Positions 9,616-19,455 of a stretch of DNA of 64,000 nucleotides are shown one piece after another. The stretch lies in assembly GCA_031291615.1 (NCBI GenBank), contig JARLIS010000063.1, positions 1-64,000 on the forward strand. The letters run 5' to 3'. The translations under genes were made by a program, and so were the position numbers. The stretch comes from Parvibaculum sp. (lineage in GTDB: Bacteria > Pseudomonadota > Alphaproteobacteria > Parvibaculales > Parvibaculaceae). A model generated the notes under the pieces. It worked only from the letters and a program-made list of their open reading frames with translations, did not search any database and was not told where the DNA came from. Position 1 is the stretch's first letter; every line of letters starts with the position of its first letter.

Positions 9616-11160
9616 ATGAACTGGCAATTGCCTCTCCCATTTCCCGATACGGCCCCCGACCAGGGGCTTCGAAAATCCGCCAGAACTCCGACACCTCCCC
9701 TGACTACAATCACCGATGACGAACTGAATGGAGACACGCTGCGCGAAGAGTGCGGCGTGTTCGGCGTTTTCGGGCATCAGGATGCGGCGGCGCTCACCGC
9801 GCTCGGCCTCCACGCGCTCCAGCATCGCGGGCAGGAAGCGGCGGGCGTCGTGAGCTATGACGGCGAGCACTTCCATTCCGAGCGGCGGATGGGCCTTGTC
9901 GGCGACCACTTCTCCAGCGAGAAGGTGATGCAGCGCCTCAAGGGCGACATCGCCATCGGCCATGTGCGCTATTCGACCACGGGCGAGACGATCCTTCGGA
10001 ACGTGCAGCCGCTTTTCGCCGATCTCTGGGGCGGCGGCTTCGCCATCGCGCATAACGGCAATCTGACCAATGCGATTTCGCTGAGGAACGAGCTGGTTCG
10101 CGCCGGCGCGATCTTCCAGTCGACGTCGGATACCGAAACGATCCTGCAACTCGTCGCCCGCAGCCGGTCGACCAGGGTCATGGACCGTTTCGTCGATGCG
10201 CTGCGCCAGATCGAGGGCGCCTATGCGCTGGTGGCGCTGACGCCGAAAAAGCTCATTGGCGCGCGCGACCCGCTGGGCATCCGCCCGCTCGTTCTCGGCC
10301 GCCTCAACGGCGCGCCGATCCTCTGCTCGGAAACGGTGGCGCTCGACATTATCGGCGCGGAATTCGTGCGCGAGATCGAGCCCGGCGAAATCGTCGTGGC
10401 GACGCGCGAGGGGATCGAATCTATCCGCCCCTTCCCGCCCCGCAAGCCGCGCCCTTGCGTCTTCGAATATATCTACTTCGCTCGGCCCGACAGCATCGTC
10501 GATGGGCGCAGCGTCTACAATGTGCGCAAGCAGCTCGGCTCCGAGCTTGCCCGTGAAAGCCATGTCGATGCGGATGTGGTGATCCCGGTGCCCGATTCCG
10601 GCGTGCCGGCGGCCATCGGCTATGCGCGCGAGTCCGGCATTCCCTTCGAGCTCGGCATCATCCGCAATCACTATGTCGGCCGCACCTTCATCGAGCCGAC
10701 GCAGCACATCCGCCAGCTCGGCGTGAAGCTGAAGCACAATGCCAACCGCGCCATCGTGGAAGGCAAGCGGATCATCCTCATCGACGATTCCATCGTGCGC
10801 GGCACGACGTCGGTGAAGATCGTGCAGATGATGCGCGAAGCGGGCGCGCGCGAGGTGCACATGCGCATCGCCAGCCCGCCGATCACGCATCCCGATTTCT
10901 ACGGCATCGACACGCCGGAGCGCGAACAGCTTCTCGCCGCCCAATACGATCTCAAGGGCATGCGCGACTATATCGGCGTCGACAGCCTCGCCTTCATTTC
11001 CGTCGACGGACTCTATCGCGCGATGGGTTATCCGCGGCGCGACCAGGAACATCCGCAGTTCACCGATCACTGCTTCACCGGCGACTATCCGACGCCGCTT
11101 ACCGATCGCGACGGCGAACAACGCACGCATCAATTGTCGCTGCTCGCCGAAATCGCGTAA
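9616..11160 (+). CDS. purF: Amidophosphoribosyltransferase
   Basis: The first committed step of purine synthesis: PRPP plus glutamine gives 5-phosphoribosylamine. The glutaminase nucleophile is the Cys of CGVFGVFG at residue 46, so the enzyme needs removal of an unusually visible 45-residue propeptide. HALQHRGQEAAG, the NGNLTN loop and STSDTE belong to the Ntn domain. The PRPP loop is RIILIDDSIVRGTT. ATG 9616 has CGGAG at good spacing; a GTG at 9607 would add three residues. An SDR gene follows after 11 bp. Confidence 0.96.
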   Translation: MNWQLPLPFPDTAPDQGLRKSARTPTPPLTTITDDELNGDTLREECGVFGVFGHQDAAALTALGLHALQHRGQEAAGVVSYDGEHFHSERRMGLVGDHFSSEKVMQRLKGDIAIGHVRYSTTGETILRNVQPLFADLWGGGFAIAHNGNLTNAISLRNELVRAGAIFQSTSDTETILQLVARSRSTRVMDRFVDALRQIEGAYALVALTPKKLIGARDPLGIRPLVLGRLNGAPILCSETVALDIIGAEFVREIEPGEIVVATREGIESIRPFPPRKPRPCVFEYIYFARPDSIVDGRSVYNVRKQLGSELARESHVDADVVIPVPDSGVPAAIGYARESGIPFELGIIRNHYVGRTFIEPTQHIRQLGVKLKHNANRAIVEGKRIILIDDSIVRGTTSVKIVQMMREAGAREVHMRIASPPITHPDFYGIDTPEREQLLAAQYDLKGMRDYIGVDSLAFISVDGLYRAMGYPRRDQEHPQFTDHCFTGDYPTPLTDRDGEQRTHQLSLLAEIA

Positions 11161-11171
11161 GAGACATCAAC

Positions 11172-11891
11172 ATGAATGGACGGCTTCAGGACCGCCTTGC
11201 GGTCATCACCGGCGCTTCGCGCGGCATTGGCCGGGCGGTTGCGCTCGGCATGGCGGCGGAAGGCGCGCATGTCATTCTCGTCGCGCGCACGGTGGGCGGG
11301 CTTGAGGAAGTAGACGACGAAATCAGCAAGATCGGCGGCAAGGCGACGCTCGTCCCCTTGGACATCACCGACTATGACGGCATCGACCGGCTCGGCGCGA
11401 CGATCTTCGAGCGCTGGGGCAAGCTCGACATTCTGATCGGCAATGCGGGCACGCTCGGCATTCTTTCCCCGGTGAGCCATCTCGCGCCGAAGGAATGGGA
11501 CAAGGTCGTTTCGACCAATATCACGGCCAACTGGCGGATGATCCGCTCCTTCGAGCCGCTGCTGAAGCGCTCCGATGCCGGACGGGCGATCTTCGTCACC
11601 TCGGGCGCCGCGCATAAGCACAAGCCCTATTGGGGCGGCTATGCGATGAGCAAGGCGGCGCTCGAAGCGATCGTGAAAACCTGGGCCGCGGAATGCGAGA
11701 ATACGGGCATTCGCGCCAATCTGATCAGCCCCGGGCCGACGCGCACCGCGATGCGCAAGCAGGCCATGCCGGGCGAAGACCCGACAAGCCTGACGAAGCC
11801 TGCCGATCTCGTGCCGCTGTTCATCGAGCTTGCGATGCCGTCCTACACGAAGAACGGCGAAGTGGTCGAGTTCCAGCGCGTCAAAGCATAA
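11172..11891 (+). CDS. SDR family NAD(P)-dependent oxidoreductase
   Basis: A classical short-chain dehydrogenase of 239 residues. It has the cofactor motif TGASRGIGRA, the NAG segment (IGNAGTLG), a serine in FVTSGAAHKHKPYWGGYAMSKAALE that carries the YxxxK pair, and PGPTRTAMRKQA after it. The sequence resembles proteins annotated as FabG-like or YciK-like, but the substrate cannot be assigned. It lies 11 bp after purF and 22 bp before the DUF1398 gene, so the three are probably co-transcribed. Confidence 0.88.
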   Translation: MNGRLQDRLAVITGASRGIGRAVALGMAAEGAHVILVARTVGGLEEVDDEISKIGGKATLVPLDITDYDGIDRLGATIFERWGKLDILIGNAGTLGILSPVSHLAPKEWDKVVSTNITANWRMIRSFEPLLKRSDAGRAIFVTSGAAHKHKPYWGGYAMSKAALEAIVKTWAAECENTGIRANLISPGPTRTAMRKQAMPGEDPTSLTKPADLVPLFIELAMPSYTKNGEVVEFQRVKA

Positions 11892-11913
11892 GACTGTTTT
11901 CGGGGGACATTGC

Positions 11914-12291
11914 GTGGACGAGAGACTTGTCAAATCGGCCCACGGGATGACCTTCCCCGATGCGGTCGTCCGGCTGGCGGAAGCGGGCGTGACCCGCTAC
12001 ACGGTCGATCTCATCCGTTTCGAGCGGACGCTTTACGGCTCGGACGACGAGACGTTGCAGGACGACGTTGCCATCAATTCCATGCTCGAAGTCGCGCCGC
12101 GCTTTTCGGAAGCGGGTGTGAAGGCGGCGCTCGCGGCGGTGCAGGCCGGCAAGATCGACTATGCTGAATTCCTGCGGCAGATCATGGCAGCGGGCGTGGC
12201 GAGCTATGCGGTTTTCATCAAGGGCCGCAAGATCGTCTATACCGGCCGCGACGGCGACGCGCTGGCGGAGCCTTTCCCCGGCGGGAAGTAG
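11914..12291 (+). CDS. DUF1398 family protein
   Basis: A 125-residue cytosolic protein that looks like the DUF1398 (YbcV-like) family: MTFPDAVVRLAEAGVTRYTVDLIRFERTLYGSDDE, followed by VQAGKIDYAEFLRQIMAAGVASYAVFIKGRKIVYTGRDGD near the C-terminus. Function is unknown. The GTG at 11914 has a GGGGGA ribosome-binding sequence nine bases upstream; the frame is open further upstream but only as a shadow of the SDR gene. It converges on der with two bases between the stops. Confidence 0.75.
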   Translation: MDERLVKSAHGMTFPDAVVRLAEAGVTRYTVDLIRFERTLYGSDDETLQDDVAINSMLEVAPRFSEAGVKAALAAVQAGKIDYAEFLRQIMAAGVASYAVFIKGRKIVYTGRDGDALAEPFPGGK

Positions 12292-12293
12292 CT

Positions 12294-13718
12294 TCAGTTG
12301 TTGCGCTTCTTCTTTTCGGCGAAGGGATTTGCCCGCGCCCGCATGAAGATGCGGATCGGCACGGCGGGCAGGTCGAAGGCTTCGCGGATCGCGTTCACCA
12401 GATAGCGGCGATAGGCGGTCGGCACTTCCTCGGCGCGGCTTGAAAAGATCGCAAAGGTCGGCGGGCGCGATTTCACCTGCGAAATATATTTGAGGTTGAT
12501 CGCCCTGCCCTTTGAGGCCGGCGGCGGATGACGCGAAACGGCGTCGGCGAGCCAGCGGTTGAGGCGCGAGGTGGAGATGCGCGCGTTCCACAAAGCGTGG
12601 ACCTTTTCGATTTCGGGCATCAGCTTGTCGAGGCCGCGACCCGTGAGCGCCGAGAGCGTGACGATGGGAAGGCCGCGCACCTGAGGCAGAAGCCGCTCCA
12701 GCTCCTCGCGCAATTCGCGGATCTTCGCCTGGGGATCTTCGACCACGTCCCACTTGTTGACGACGATGATCATCGCCCGGCCTTCCTGCTCGACAAGATC
12801 GGCGATGTGCAGATCCTGCCGCTCGAAGGGGATGCTGGCATCGAGCGTGATCGCGACGACTTCGGCGAAGCGGATGGCGCGCAGCGTGTCGGCGACGGAA
12901 AGTTTTTCGAGCTTCTCGGTGACGCGGGCGCGGCGGCGCATGCCCGCCGTGTCCCAGAGCTTCACGCGGCGGCCGCGCCATACCCATTGAATGCCGATGG
13001 CGTCGCGGGTGATGCCGGCCTCGGGCCCGGTCAGCATCCGGTCTTCGCCGAGCAACTGGTTCACCAGCGTCGACTTGCCGACATTGGGACGGCCGACGAC
13101 GGCGATGCGCAGCGGCGCTTCGAGATCGGGCTCGTAGGGCGCATCGGGGTCGAAGGCGGATTCCGTTTCAGCGTCCACGTTGAGCGCATCCTCGACCGCC
13201 TGTTCGCGCTCTTCGGCATCGACGCCGTCGACGAGCGGCTGGAGCGCCTGATAAAGGGCGGACATGCCTTCGCCATGCTCGGCCGAAAGCGGCAGCGGCG
13301 CGCCGAGACCCAGCTCGAAGGCTTCCATGCGGCCGGCTTCGCCCGCGCCGCCTTCGCATTTGTTGGCGGCGAGGATGACCGGCGTCGGCGATTTGCGGAG
13401 CAATTGCGCGAAGCGCTTGTCGAGCGGCGTCACGCCGGCGCGCGCATCCATGAGCAGCAGGCAGGCATCGGCATCGGCTATGGCGGCGTCTGTCTGGCGG
13501 CGCATGCGCGCTTCAAGGCTGTCACCCGTCGCCTCCTCGAGGCCCGCCGTATCCATGACGGTGAAGGTGAGGTCGCCGAGACGCCCTTCTCCCTCGCGCC
13601 GGTCGCGCGTCACGCCGGGCGTATTGTCGACCAGCGCGAGCTTCTTCCCCACAAGCCGATTGAACAGCGTGGATTTGCCGACATTCGGTCGCCCGACAAT
13701 AACGAGCTTGAATGGCAC
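12294..13718 (-). CDS. der: Ribosome-associated GTPase Der (EngA)
   Basis: An essential GTPase of 50S subunit assembly with two tandem G domains. P-loops GRPNVGKS occur at residues about 9-16 and 209-216. Each is followed by its switch and specificity motifs (DTAGLEE and NKCE in G1; [11 protein letters not shown] and NKWD in G2). The C-terminal KH-like domain is present ([31 protein letters not shown]) with a basic tail. At 474 residues it is full length. It is the last gene of the minus-strand group with bamB, a TPR gene and panB. Confidence 0.97.
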   Translation of the reverse strand: MPFKLVIVGRPNVGKSTLFNRLVGKKLALVDNTPGVTRDRREGEGRLGDLTFTVMDTAGLEEATGDSLEARMRRQTDAAIADADACLLLMDARAGVTPLDKRFAQLLRKSPTPVILAANKCEGGAGEAGRMEAFELGLGAPLPLSAEHGEGMSALYQALQPLVDGVDAEEREQAVEDALNVDAETESAFDPDAPYEPDLEAPLRIAVVGRPNVGKSTLVNQLLGEDRMLTGPEAGITRDAIGIQWVWRGRRVKLWDTAGMRRRARVTEKLEKLSVADTLRAIRFAEVVAITLDASIPFERQDLHIADLVEQEGRAMIIVVNKWDVVEDPQAKIRELREELERLLPQVRGLPIVTLSALTGRGLDKLMPEIEKVHALWNARISTSRLNRWLADAVSRHPPPASKGRAINLKYISQVKSRPPTFAIFSSRAEEVPTAYRRYLVNAIREAFDLPAVPIRIFMRARANPFAEKKKRNN

Positions 13719-13756
13719 CGCTAGCCTCGCTTGCAGACTTGTTGGCAGTCGTCGCG

Positions 13757-15127
13757 TTAACGATATGCGACGAGGTCGCCGTCGTCGGTCAGTATATAGA
13801 CGATCCCGTCGGCAACGATGGGGGCGACGAGCGTTTTACCCGGCAGGTCTATCTTGCCGATGATCTTGCCCGTGTAAGGCGAGACCGAAACCGCCTGCCC
13901 CGATGTCGAGACGAAGATCAGCCGGTCGCCCGCGAGCAGAGGCCCGCTCCACTCGATCGGGCCCGACTTGTCTTCCATGTCCTCGTAGCGGTCAAGCTTG
14001 GTCAGCCAGCGGATACGGCCGTCGCGGCGCGAAAGGGCCACGACCTGCTGTTCGGTGGTGACGAGGAAAACATATTCGCCCGCGACCCAGGGCGTCTGCA
14101 CGCCGGGAATGTCTTTCGTCCAGACGCGCTCGCCCGTGCGGAGGTCGATCGATACCATGCGGCCGGAATGGCTGATGGCGAAAACGCGGTCGCGGTCGAT
14201 GACGGGCCGGCCGGCAATGTCGTTCAACTCGCTGAGCGAGGTGAGATTGCCTGTGCGCGTCAGCGAATCCGACCAGAGCACCGTGCCGTTCTCGACGCGA
14301 AGCGCGAAAAGCTCGCCGGACGAATAGGGCGAGACCACAATCGAGCCCGCGACGGCCGGGCTGGTGGACGCGAGAATGCCGGCGCTTTCGGAAATGCCGC
14401 GATGGCGCCAGATGATCTCGCCGTCTTCCTGAGCGAGGCAGAGCGTCTGATTGTCGGAGGTGATGACGAAGACGCGGCCGCCATTCGCGGTCGGAGAGGC
14501 GCGGAAGGGAACGCCGGCGCTTGTCTTCCAGATGACGTCGCCGCTTCCCGCCTTCAGGGCGTAAGCTATGCCGAAGCCCGTGGTAACGAAGACCTTGCCG
14601 CCGTCATAGGCGACGCCGCCGCCGCGGCCCTTTTCGGAGTCCTGATCTTCCGGCGTCAGATCGCGCTTCCAGAGCTGGTTTCCGGACTTGGCGTCGAAGG
14701 CGCGCACGGTCGTCTGCGCGTCGAGCACGAAAACCTTGCCCTCCGCGACGATGGGCGACGCGATGATGCGCGATACATTATTCGAGCCGGAGCCGGCGCT
14801 GACGCGCCAGAGCTTTTCGAGCTTGCCCGGCGCGGCCAGATGATACATGGCGTTATCCGCCGTGCCGCCGGGCTGGGTCCAATCCTTGTTCTCGAAAGGC
14901 TTCGGCAGCTCGACATCGGTATCGAGTGTCGCCGGATCGACTTCGAGCTTGGTTTCAAGTTCCATCACCGTCAGGCGCTTGCCCGGCAGCTTCGGTTTCG
15001 CCGTCGAGGTGAACCAGTCGCCGACGGTGTCGCAACCGGCAAGGCCGAGCGTCGCGGCCGCGAGCAGCGCGAAGATGAAGACCCGGGTGCGCCGGAGGTT
15101 CTGCGATTCAACAGCCATATGCGTCAC
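13757..15127 (-). CDS. bamB: Outer membrane assembly lipoprotein BamB (PQQ-like repeats)
   Basis: The beta-propeller lipoprotein of the BAM outer-membrane protein assembly machine. An N-terminal signal ends in the lipobox LAGC with the lipidated cysteine near residue 32. The rest is a run of PQQ-like blades, each with an A/G-x-D-x-x-T/S-G-x-x-x-W pattern ([60 protein letters not shown]). The 456-residue length is slightly above E. coli BamB. Its start overlaps the upstream TPR gene by four bases (ATGA). The der-bamB-TPR order is typical of the class. Confidence 0.92.
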   Translation of the reverse strand: MTHMAVESQNLRRTRVFIFALLAAATLGLAGCDTVGDWFTSTAKPKLPGKRLTVMELETKLEVDPATLDTDVELPKPFENKDWTQPGGTADNAMYHLAAPGKLEKLWRVSAGSGSNNVSRIIASPIVAEGKVFVLDAQTTVRAFDAKSGNQLWKRDLTPEDQDSEKGRGGGVAYDGGKVFVTTGFGIAYALKAGSGDVIWKTSAGVPFRASPTANGGRVFVITSDNQTLCLAQEDGEIIWRHRGISESAGILASTSPAVAGSIVVSPYSSGELFALRVENGTVLWSDSLTRTGNLTSLSELNDIAGRPVIDRDRVFAISHSGRMVSIDLRTGERVWTKDIPGVQTPWVAGEYVFLVTTEQQVVALSRRDGRIRWLTKLDRYEDMEDKSGPIEWSGPLLAGDRLIFVSTSGQAVSVSPYTGKIIGKIDLPGKTLVAPIVADGIVYILTDDGDLVAYR

Positions 15128-15879
15128 TCCGGCTTGCTGCCGGCCGCCGCATTGGCGGCTCCGGCGGTGTTGGCTCCGGCTGCCTTGGGAGCCGCCCCCG
15201 TTGCCGCGTCCGCCTTGTCGGCGGGCGGTGGCAGATGCGGCGCAAGCAGCGCCTGCATCACATGTGCCCGGTCGCGCAGGCCGCCCGAGGCCTGCGGATC
15301 GCCGACGATCGCGTCGAAGTAGGTTTCGGCCTCGGCGAATTTTCCGGCCTTCCAGGCGGCGAGGCCGACGAGTTCGCGGGCGTTGTTGCGCCAGGGGTTA
15401 TCGTCGCCGAGGACAGGCTCCAGGCGGGATTTCATTTCGTCGTAGGAGGCAGTGTCCGCGACCAGCAGGCCGGCCTTGACGCGGGCCATGTCGCGCATGA
15501 TGGCCGGGCCATTGGAGCCGGCGGCAAAGGCGTCGTAGACGGTGACGGCGCCCTTGCGGTCGCCTGCATCGAGAAGAGCCGCCGCCTGGCGCAGCGTCGC
15601 AAGGCCTGCGTAACCGGCGGGCGCCTTCTGTGCGAAATCGCCGAAGGCTTTCGCCACCTCTTCGGGCTTCTGGGTGGCGGAGGCCGCCACGAGTTCGTCA
15701 TAGCGCGCGGAGGCCGCCTCGCTGCGGGACTGCTGGTAAGAGCGCCAGCCGACGATGACCGCGGCGCCGAGAACGATGGCGAGGGCGAGGCCTACGACGT
15801 AGATGCCGTATTTTTCCCAGAGCTCCTTCACCTGATCGCGGCGAAGGTCTTCTTCAATTTCACGGAAAAGATCGGTCAA
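15124..15879 (-). CDS. Membrane-anchored TPR_21 (YfgM-like) protein
   Basis: A 251-residue protein with a single transmembrane helix at about residues 25-45, after the conserved cytoplasmic start FREIEEDLRRDQVKELWEKYG. A helical periplasmic domain of TPR-like repeats and an Ala/Pro-rich tail follow. This architecture matches the TPR_21/YfgM family, which associates with the Sec translocon and periplasmic chaperones. In E. coli yfgM also precedes bamB and der, so the order supports the call. The stop overlaps the bamB start. Confidence 0.85.
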   Translation of the reverse strand: MTDLFREIEEDLRRDQVKELWEKYGIYVVGLALAIVLGAAVIVGWRSYQQSRSEAASARYDELVAASATQKPEEVAKAFGDFAQKAPAGYAGLATLRQAAALLDAGDRKGAVTVYDAFAAGSNGPAIMRDMARVKAGLLVADTASYDEMKSRLEPVLGDDNPWRNNARELVGLAAWKAGKFAEAETYFDAIVGDPQASGGLRDRAHVMQALLAPHLPPPADKADAATGAAPKAAGANTAGAANAAAGSKPE

Positions 15880-16039
15880 GACAGCACTCCGAGAGGGCGT
15901 GAAGCAGGCAGGCGGGCCGTCGCGGATATATGCGGAAAAGCTCCCCCGGCGGCGCCCACTCGCGCAGGCGGCGTAAAATAGCCCGGAGGCTTCTGGATGG
16001 CAAACCTCAAGCGTTGGGAAAGAACCGCAAACGCCTGAA

Positions 16040-16864
16040 TTATTTTACTTTTTTCATGCCGTAGGTGTTTTCGACCGCCGGAAAGGTGCGGGCCCGGACT
16101 TCGCGGGCGTAAGCTTCGGCGGCGCCGGATATCTGATCGCCAAGGGTCGCGAACTCCTTGACGAATTTCGGCGGCTTGGGCGACAGGCCCAGCATGTCTT
16201 CCAGCACCAGAATCTGTCCGTCGCAGGCGGGCGAGGCGCCGATGCCGATGGTCGGGATGTCGACGATCCGGGTGATGCGGGCGGCCAGCGGTTCGGCCAC
16301 GCCCTCGACCACGACGGCGAAGGCGCCCGCCTCGGCGACGGCCAGCGCGTCTTCCTCGATCCCCGCCCATTCCTCCTCGACACGGCCTTGCGTCTTGAAG
16401 CCGCCCATGACCTGGATCGACTGGGGCGTCAGGCCGATATGGGCGACGACGGGAATGCCGCGTTCGTTCAGATAGCGAATGGTCTCGGCGACGCGCTTGC
16501 CGCCTTCGAGCTTCACGGCGGTGCAGCCCGTTTCCTTGATGATGCGAACAGCGTTGCGGAAGGCCACTTCAGGGCTTTCCTCATAGGAGCCGAAAGGCAT
16601 GTCCACAATAACGAGCGCGCGCTCGGTGCCGCGCATGACGGCCGCGCCATGCGCGATCATCATGTCGATGGTGACGCCCAGCGTCGTTTCCATGCCGTAC
16701 ATGACCATGCCGAGCGAGTCGCCGACGAGGATCATGTCGACATAGGGGTCGATATAGCGTGCAGTGTGGGCGTGATAGGCGGTCAGGCTGACGATCGGCT
16801 CGCCGCCCTTGCGGGCGCGAATCTCGGGCACGGTGATGCGTTTGATCTTCGGCTGAACGGACAT
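16040..16864 (-). CDS. panB: 3-methyl-2-oxobutanoate hydroxymethyltransferase
   Basis: The first dedicated step of pantothenate synthesis: it transfers a hydroxymethyl group from 5,10-methylene-THF to alpha-ketoisovalerate. The 274-residue protein has the family signatures [73 protein letters not shown] and the [25 protein letters not shown] block. I start at ATG 16864 (MSVQPK); the frame is open further upstream but carries no conserved residues there. It lies 160 bp from the TPR gene and may have its own promoter. Confidence 0.96.
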   Translation of the reverse strand: MSVQPKIKRITVPEIRARKGGEPIVSLTAYHAHTARYIDPYVDMILVGDSLGMVMYGMETTLGVTIDMMIAHGAAVMRGTERALVIVDMPFGSYEESPEVAFRNAVRIIKETGCTAVKLEGGKRVAETIRYLNERGIPVVAHIGLTPQSIQVMGGFKTQGRVEEEWAGIEEDALAVAEAGAFAVVVEGVAEPLAARITRIVDIPTIGIGASPACDGQILVLEDMLGLSPKPPKFVKEFATLGDQISGAAEAYAREVRARTFPAVENTYGMKKVK

Positions 16865-16970
16865 GGGACCATCCTTACTCTGGGCCAGCGCCCCCCATAC
16901 ATGGGGACTCGCGGGGAATTGCGACAGCGGCCGGATGCCGCGGCGAAAAGGGCTTACATTACAAACCCTT

Positions 16971-16988
16971 AGGTGCCTCCCGGCACCT
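16971..16988 (-). terminator. Possible hairpin terminator between membrane gene and panB
   Basis: Perfect 7-bp arms (AGGTGCC / GGCACCT) with a 4-base loop lie 50 bp past the stop of the upstream minus-strand membrane gene. No good T-run follows on the minus strand, so this may instead be an attenuating or regulatory hairpin in front of panB. Confidence 0.35.
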
Positions 16989-17038
16989 TTCCTGATCCTT
17001 ACAAGACGGACCTTAGCGGCAATGAGGCACAGACGCAA

Positions 17039-17941
17039 TCAAGCGGGATGGGCCGCCTCCGACTCCGGCGAAGACGGCAGACCGACGATTTCGCGATAGG
17101 CGACGGAGAGCAAGGTGATCTGAGACATCATAAAAAAGATGTAGATGGCCGCTTGAACAGCGAAGCCGAATACGGTCGCCAGCGTCGATCCGCCCCAACC
17201 CATCCGCTGCGCCAACTGCGCGAATAGTCCGACGAAAAACCCGGTCACGGTAAAAGCCAACACCATCAAAATACCGGTGATGAAGACCGCTCCCAAGAGA
17301 CGCCAGCTATTCCCAACACTGGCGTGAAAGACAAATCCGAGGCGCCCGCCTAACCCAAGCGCGGCATCCGGGAGCGCCAGCATCAGACGAAGATTGGCGC
17401 CGAATGCCCAGCAATAGCCATACAAGGCGACGAGGATCAGCACAAAGTTGAGCGAGCCAAGTCCTCCAGTTCCCGTCAAGCGATCCAAGAGGAGGAAAAT
17501 CGTCCCGACCACGATCAAGAATGTCATCCACGCCAGATATATCTTGATGATCGTCCAGAGATACGTTCCGTCTTCGCGACGCAGCGGACGGACACGACCG
17601 AACGATGTTCCGGTACCTTCGCCGAACAGAACGAGACGATGCCACCGCACAGCGGCAATTGCGCTTCCCAAAATATAGAGAACACCAAAAGCAGCGAGCT
17701 TCGGGCTATTTTCGGCCGAGAATAGCGCTTCGATGGCCTGACGCTTTTCAGATTCAGAAGCGCCCGGCATTCCGCCTGCCAGCGGCGCGACGCCCGGGCT
17801 ATGTGACACCCAAACTATCATTCCGACAGCAGCTGCCCACAGCAGGATGGCCGGCCAGGCGGCGATCAGTAGCTGGAAGTAGTGGGTGGTGACACCCGAC
17901 AAAACCTCGCCAACGGTCTTGAAGACTGGAAGTTTTCTCAT
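17039..17941 (-). CDS. Polytopic membrane protein, paralogue of the next gene
   Basis: A 300-residue integral membrane protein with about six hydrophobic helices and no catalytic motif I recognise. It shares AVRWHRLVLFGE (near helix 2) and the tail LLSVAYREIVGLP with the adjacent upstream gene at 18009-18815 (AVAWHRFVLVGD; LSIAYRELIGPP), so the two look like a diverged tandem duplication. The start at ATG 17941 is set by a strong GGGGGGA ribosome-binding sequence; the open frame further upstream only shadows the neighbour. Function unknown. Confidence 0.75.
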   Translation of the reverse strand: MRKLPVFKTVGEVLSGVTTHYFQLLIAAWPAILLWAAAVGMIVWVSHSPGVAPLAGGMPGASESEKRQAIEALFSAENSPKLAAFGVLYILGSAIAAVRWHRLVLFGEGTGTSFGRVRPLRREDGTYLWTIIKIYLAWMTFLIVVGTIFLLLDRLTGTGGLGSLNFVLILVALYGYCWAFGANLRLMLALPDAALGLGGRLGFVFHASVGNSWRLLGAVFITGILMVLAFTVTGFFVGLFAQLAQRMGWGGSTLATVFGFAVQAAIYIFFMMSQITLLSVAYREIVGLPSSPESEAAHPA

Positions 17942-18008
17942 GCGTCCCCCCGGAGCACTGCGTATTCCGCAGGCTATCCGTATACGCATGCTTCCGACAA
18001 TCGGAGAA

Positions 18009-18815
18009 TTAGGCCCTGTCCGGATTGTCCAGGTCGAAGGCCAGCGTGCCTGGCGGGCCGATGAGTTCGCGATAGGCGATGGAGAGGATCGCCACGTTGA
18101 CGATGGCGAAGAAGACGGAGACGACCGCATAGACGACCAGCGGCACGAAGTCAGGCAAGCCGATGGCGTTGGCAAGCGTTGCGATGAGCCAGATGAGCGC
18201 GATGATCGGGACGCTTGCCAGGAAGACAAGCGCGAGGAGCCGCCAGAAGTTGTTGCGCGTGCGCTCGAGGATCAGCCTCGCATTGATCGGCTCGTCGATG
18301 GCGACGGCCGGCATGAGCAGCGACAGGCGGACGAAATAGTAGATGCCGACCAACATCAGCAGCAGGCCGAAGAAGCCGATCAGCGAGGCCGAAGGTCCGG
18401 CAGTCGGGTCCTTCAGCGTCATCGTCGCCATCGAAATGAGGTATCCAGGCATCAGGAGCAGGACGAGACCGAAGGATACGAGCAGGAAGCGGCCCTCGCG
18501 GCGGCCGAACTGAAGGTGAAAATTGCCGGGCTGCACGTCTCCGACCAGGACGAAGCGATGCCAGGCGACCGCAATGATGGGCCAGAGAAACAGCGTCGCG
18601 GTTTCGACGAGAAACTGGAGCACGGGCTGCTCGCGGTCGGCGATGAGCGCCGCGATCACCGACAGCGCGACCCACAGAAGGCCGGGCAGCCAGATCAGCC
18701 GCAGCATCTCGCCCAGATTGTTCCAGGCGCCGCGATAGGCTTCCGTAAGCGCGGCGATCACATCGAGCCGCTTGGGATTGAATTCGTCGTGGAGTTCAGT
18801 CATGCGGTCGCTCAT
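18009..18815 (-). CDS. Polytopic membrane protein, paralogue of the previous gene
   Basis: A 268-residue membrane protein with about six hydrophobic segments. The N-terminal cytoplasmic stretch (MSDRMTELHDEFNPKRLDVIAALTEAYRGAWNN) leads into the first helix. The shared motifs AVAWHRFVLVGD and ILSIAYRELIG relate it to the gene 67 bp downstream. The body is the kind of sequence often called a glycerophosphoryl diester phosphodiesterase-like membrane domain or DUF, but I cannot assign a function. It follows a TPR protein by 17 bp on the same strand. Confidence 0.75.
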   Translation of the reverse strand: MSDRMTELHDEFNPKRLDVIAALTEAYRGAWNNLGEMLRLIWLPGLLWVALSVIAALIADREQPVLQFLVETATLFLWPIIAVAWHRFVLVGDVQPGNFHLQFGRREGRFLLVSFGLVLLLMPGYLISMATMTLKDPTAGPSASLIGFFGLLLMLVGIYYFVRLSLLMPAVAIDEPINARLILERTRNNFWRLLALVFLASVPIIALIWLIATLANAIGLPDFVPLVVYAVVSVFFAIVNVAILSIAYRELIGPPGTLAFDLDNPDRA

Positions 18816-18832
18816 CGTCGCCCCCTCCCCTT

Positions 18833-19381
18833 TCAGCCGCCTTTTGCCTTCTTCGCGTCGACCGCGAGAATCTGCTTCTGATAGTCCTGATTTGCAGGTT
18901 CAAGGCCGAGCGCCTGCATGTAGTCCTTGCGCGCGGCATCGAGATCGCCTTTTGCTTCCTCGACCGCGCCTCGGGCGTAGAAATTCGCGCCGCGCTTCGG
19001 ATCGAGCTCAATCGCCTTGTTCGCGTCCGCCAGAGCCGCGTCGAACTCCTGAAGATCGCGCCGCGCATTGGCGCGGTTGGCATAGATCATTGCATCCTTC
19101 GGCGCGTGCTTCAGCGCCAGCGAGTAATCGACGACGGCGTTTTTCGGCTGGCCGAGATTGCGGAAGGCGACGCCGCGATTGATGAGCGCGCCGACAAGGT
19201 CGGGCTCGGACAGGTCGCCGGAATTGATGGCCTTGGTGCAATAGTCCACGGCAGCCTTGTCGTTGCCGCCGGAGAATTGCGCATAGCACAGATTGTTGTC
19301 GTCGTTGCCGTCGGCCCATGCCGCAGACGACAAGCCGACGGCAAAGGCCGCGACGATACCCAGAACCAGACCACGCTTCAT
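18833..19381 (-). CDS. Exported TPR repeat protein
   Basis: A 182-residue protein with a cleavable-looking signal peptide (MKRGLVLGIVAAFAVGLSSAAWA) and about four tetratricopeptide repeats, e.g. LINRGVAFRNLGQPKNAVVDYSLALKHAP and IYANRANARRDLQEFDAALADANKAIELDPKR. TPR domains mediate protein-protein contact, here probably in the periplasm. It ends in a short basic tail. It is upstream of and co-directional with the paired membrane proteins, possibly one operon. The partner is not evident. Confidence 0.82.
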   Translation of the reverse strand: MKRGLVLGIVAAFAVGLSSAAWADGNDDNNLCYAQFSGGNDKAAVDYCTKAINSGDLSEPDLVGALINRGVAFRNLGQPKNAVVDYSLALKHAPKDAMIYANRANARRDLQEFDAALADANKAIELDPKRGANFYARGAVEEAKGDLDAARKDYMQALGLEPANQDYQKQILAVDAKKAKGG

Positions 19382-19455
19382 GCCAACATCTCTCCGCTTG
19401 AATTCAGCGGTTGAGACTAGCCTGTCCGGCCCTCATTTGAAATGACGCGCAATCG

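Noticed and set aside
9355..11133. 592-codon open frame on the minus strand across purF and cvpA
   Set aside because: It is opposite a complete, motif-rich purF, and its arginine/aspartate-rich residues are the usual reverse-frame shadow of a high-GC gene.
12528..15322. Long plus-strand frames opposite der and bamB (398 and 536 codons)
   Set aside because: Both lie antisense to well-supported genes and have the His/Asp/Gly/Arg-rich composition of shadows.
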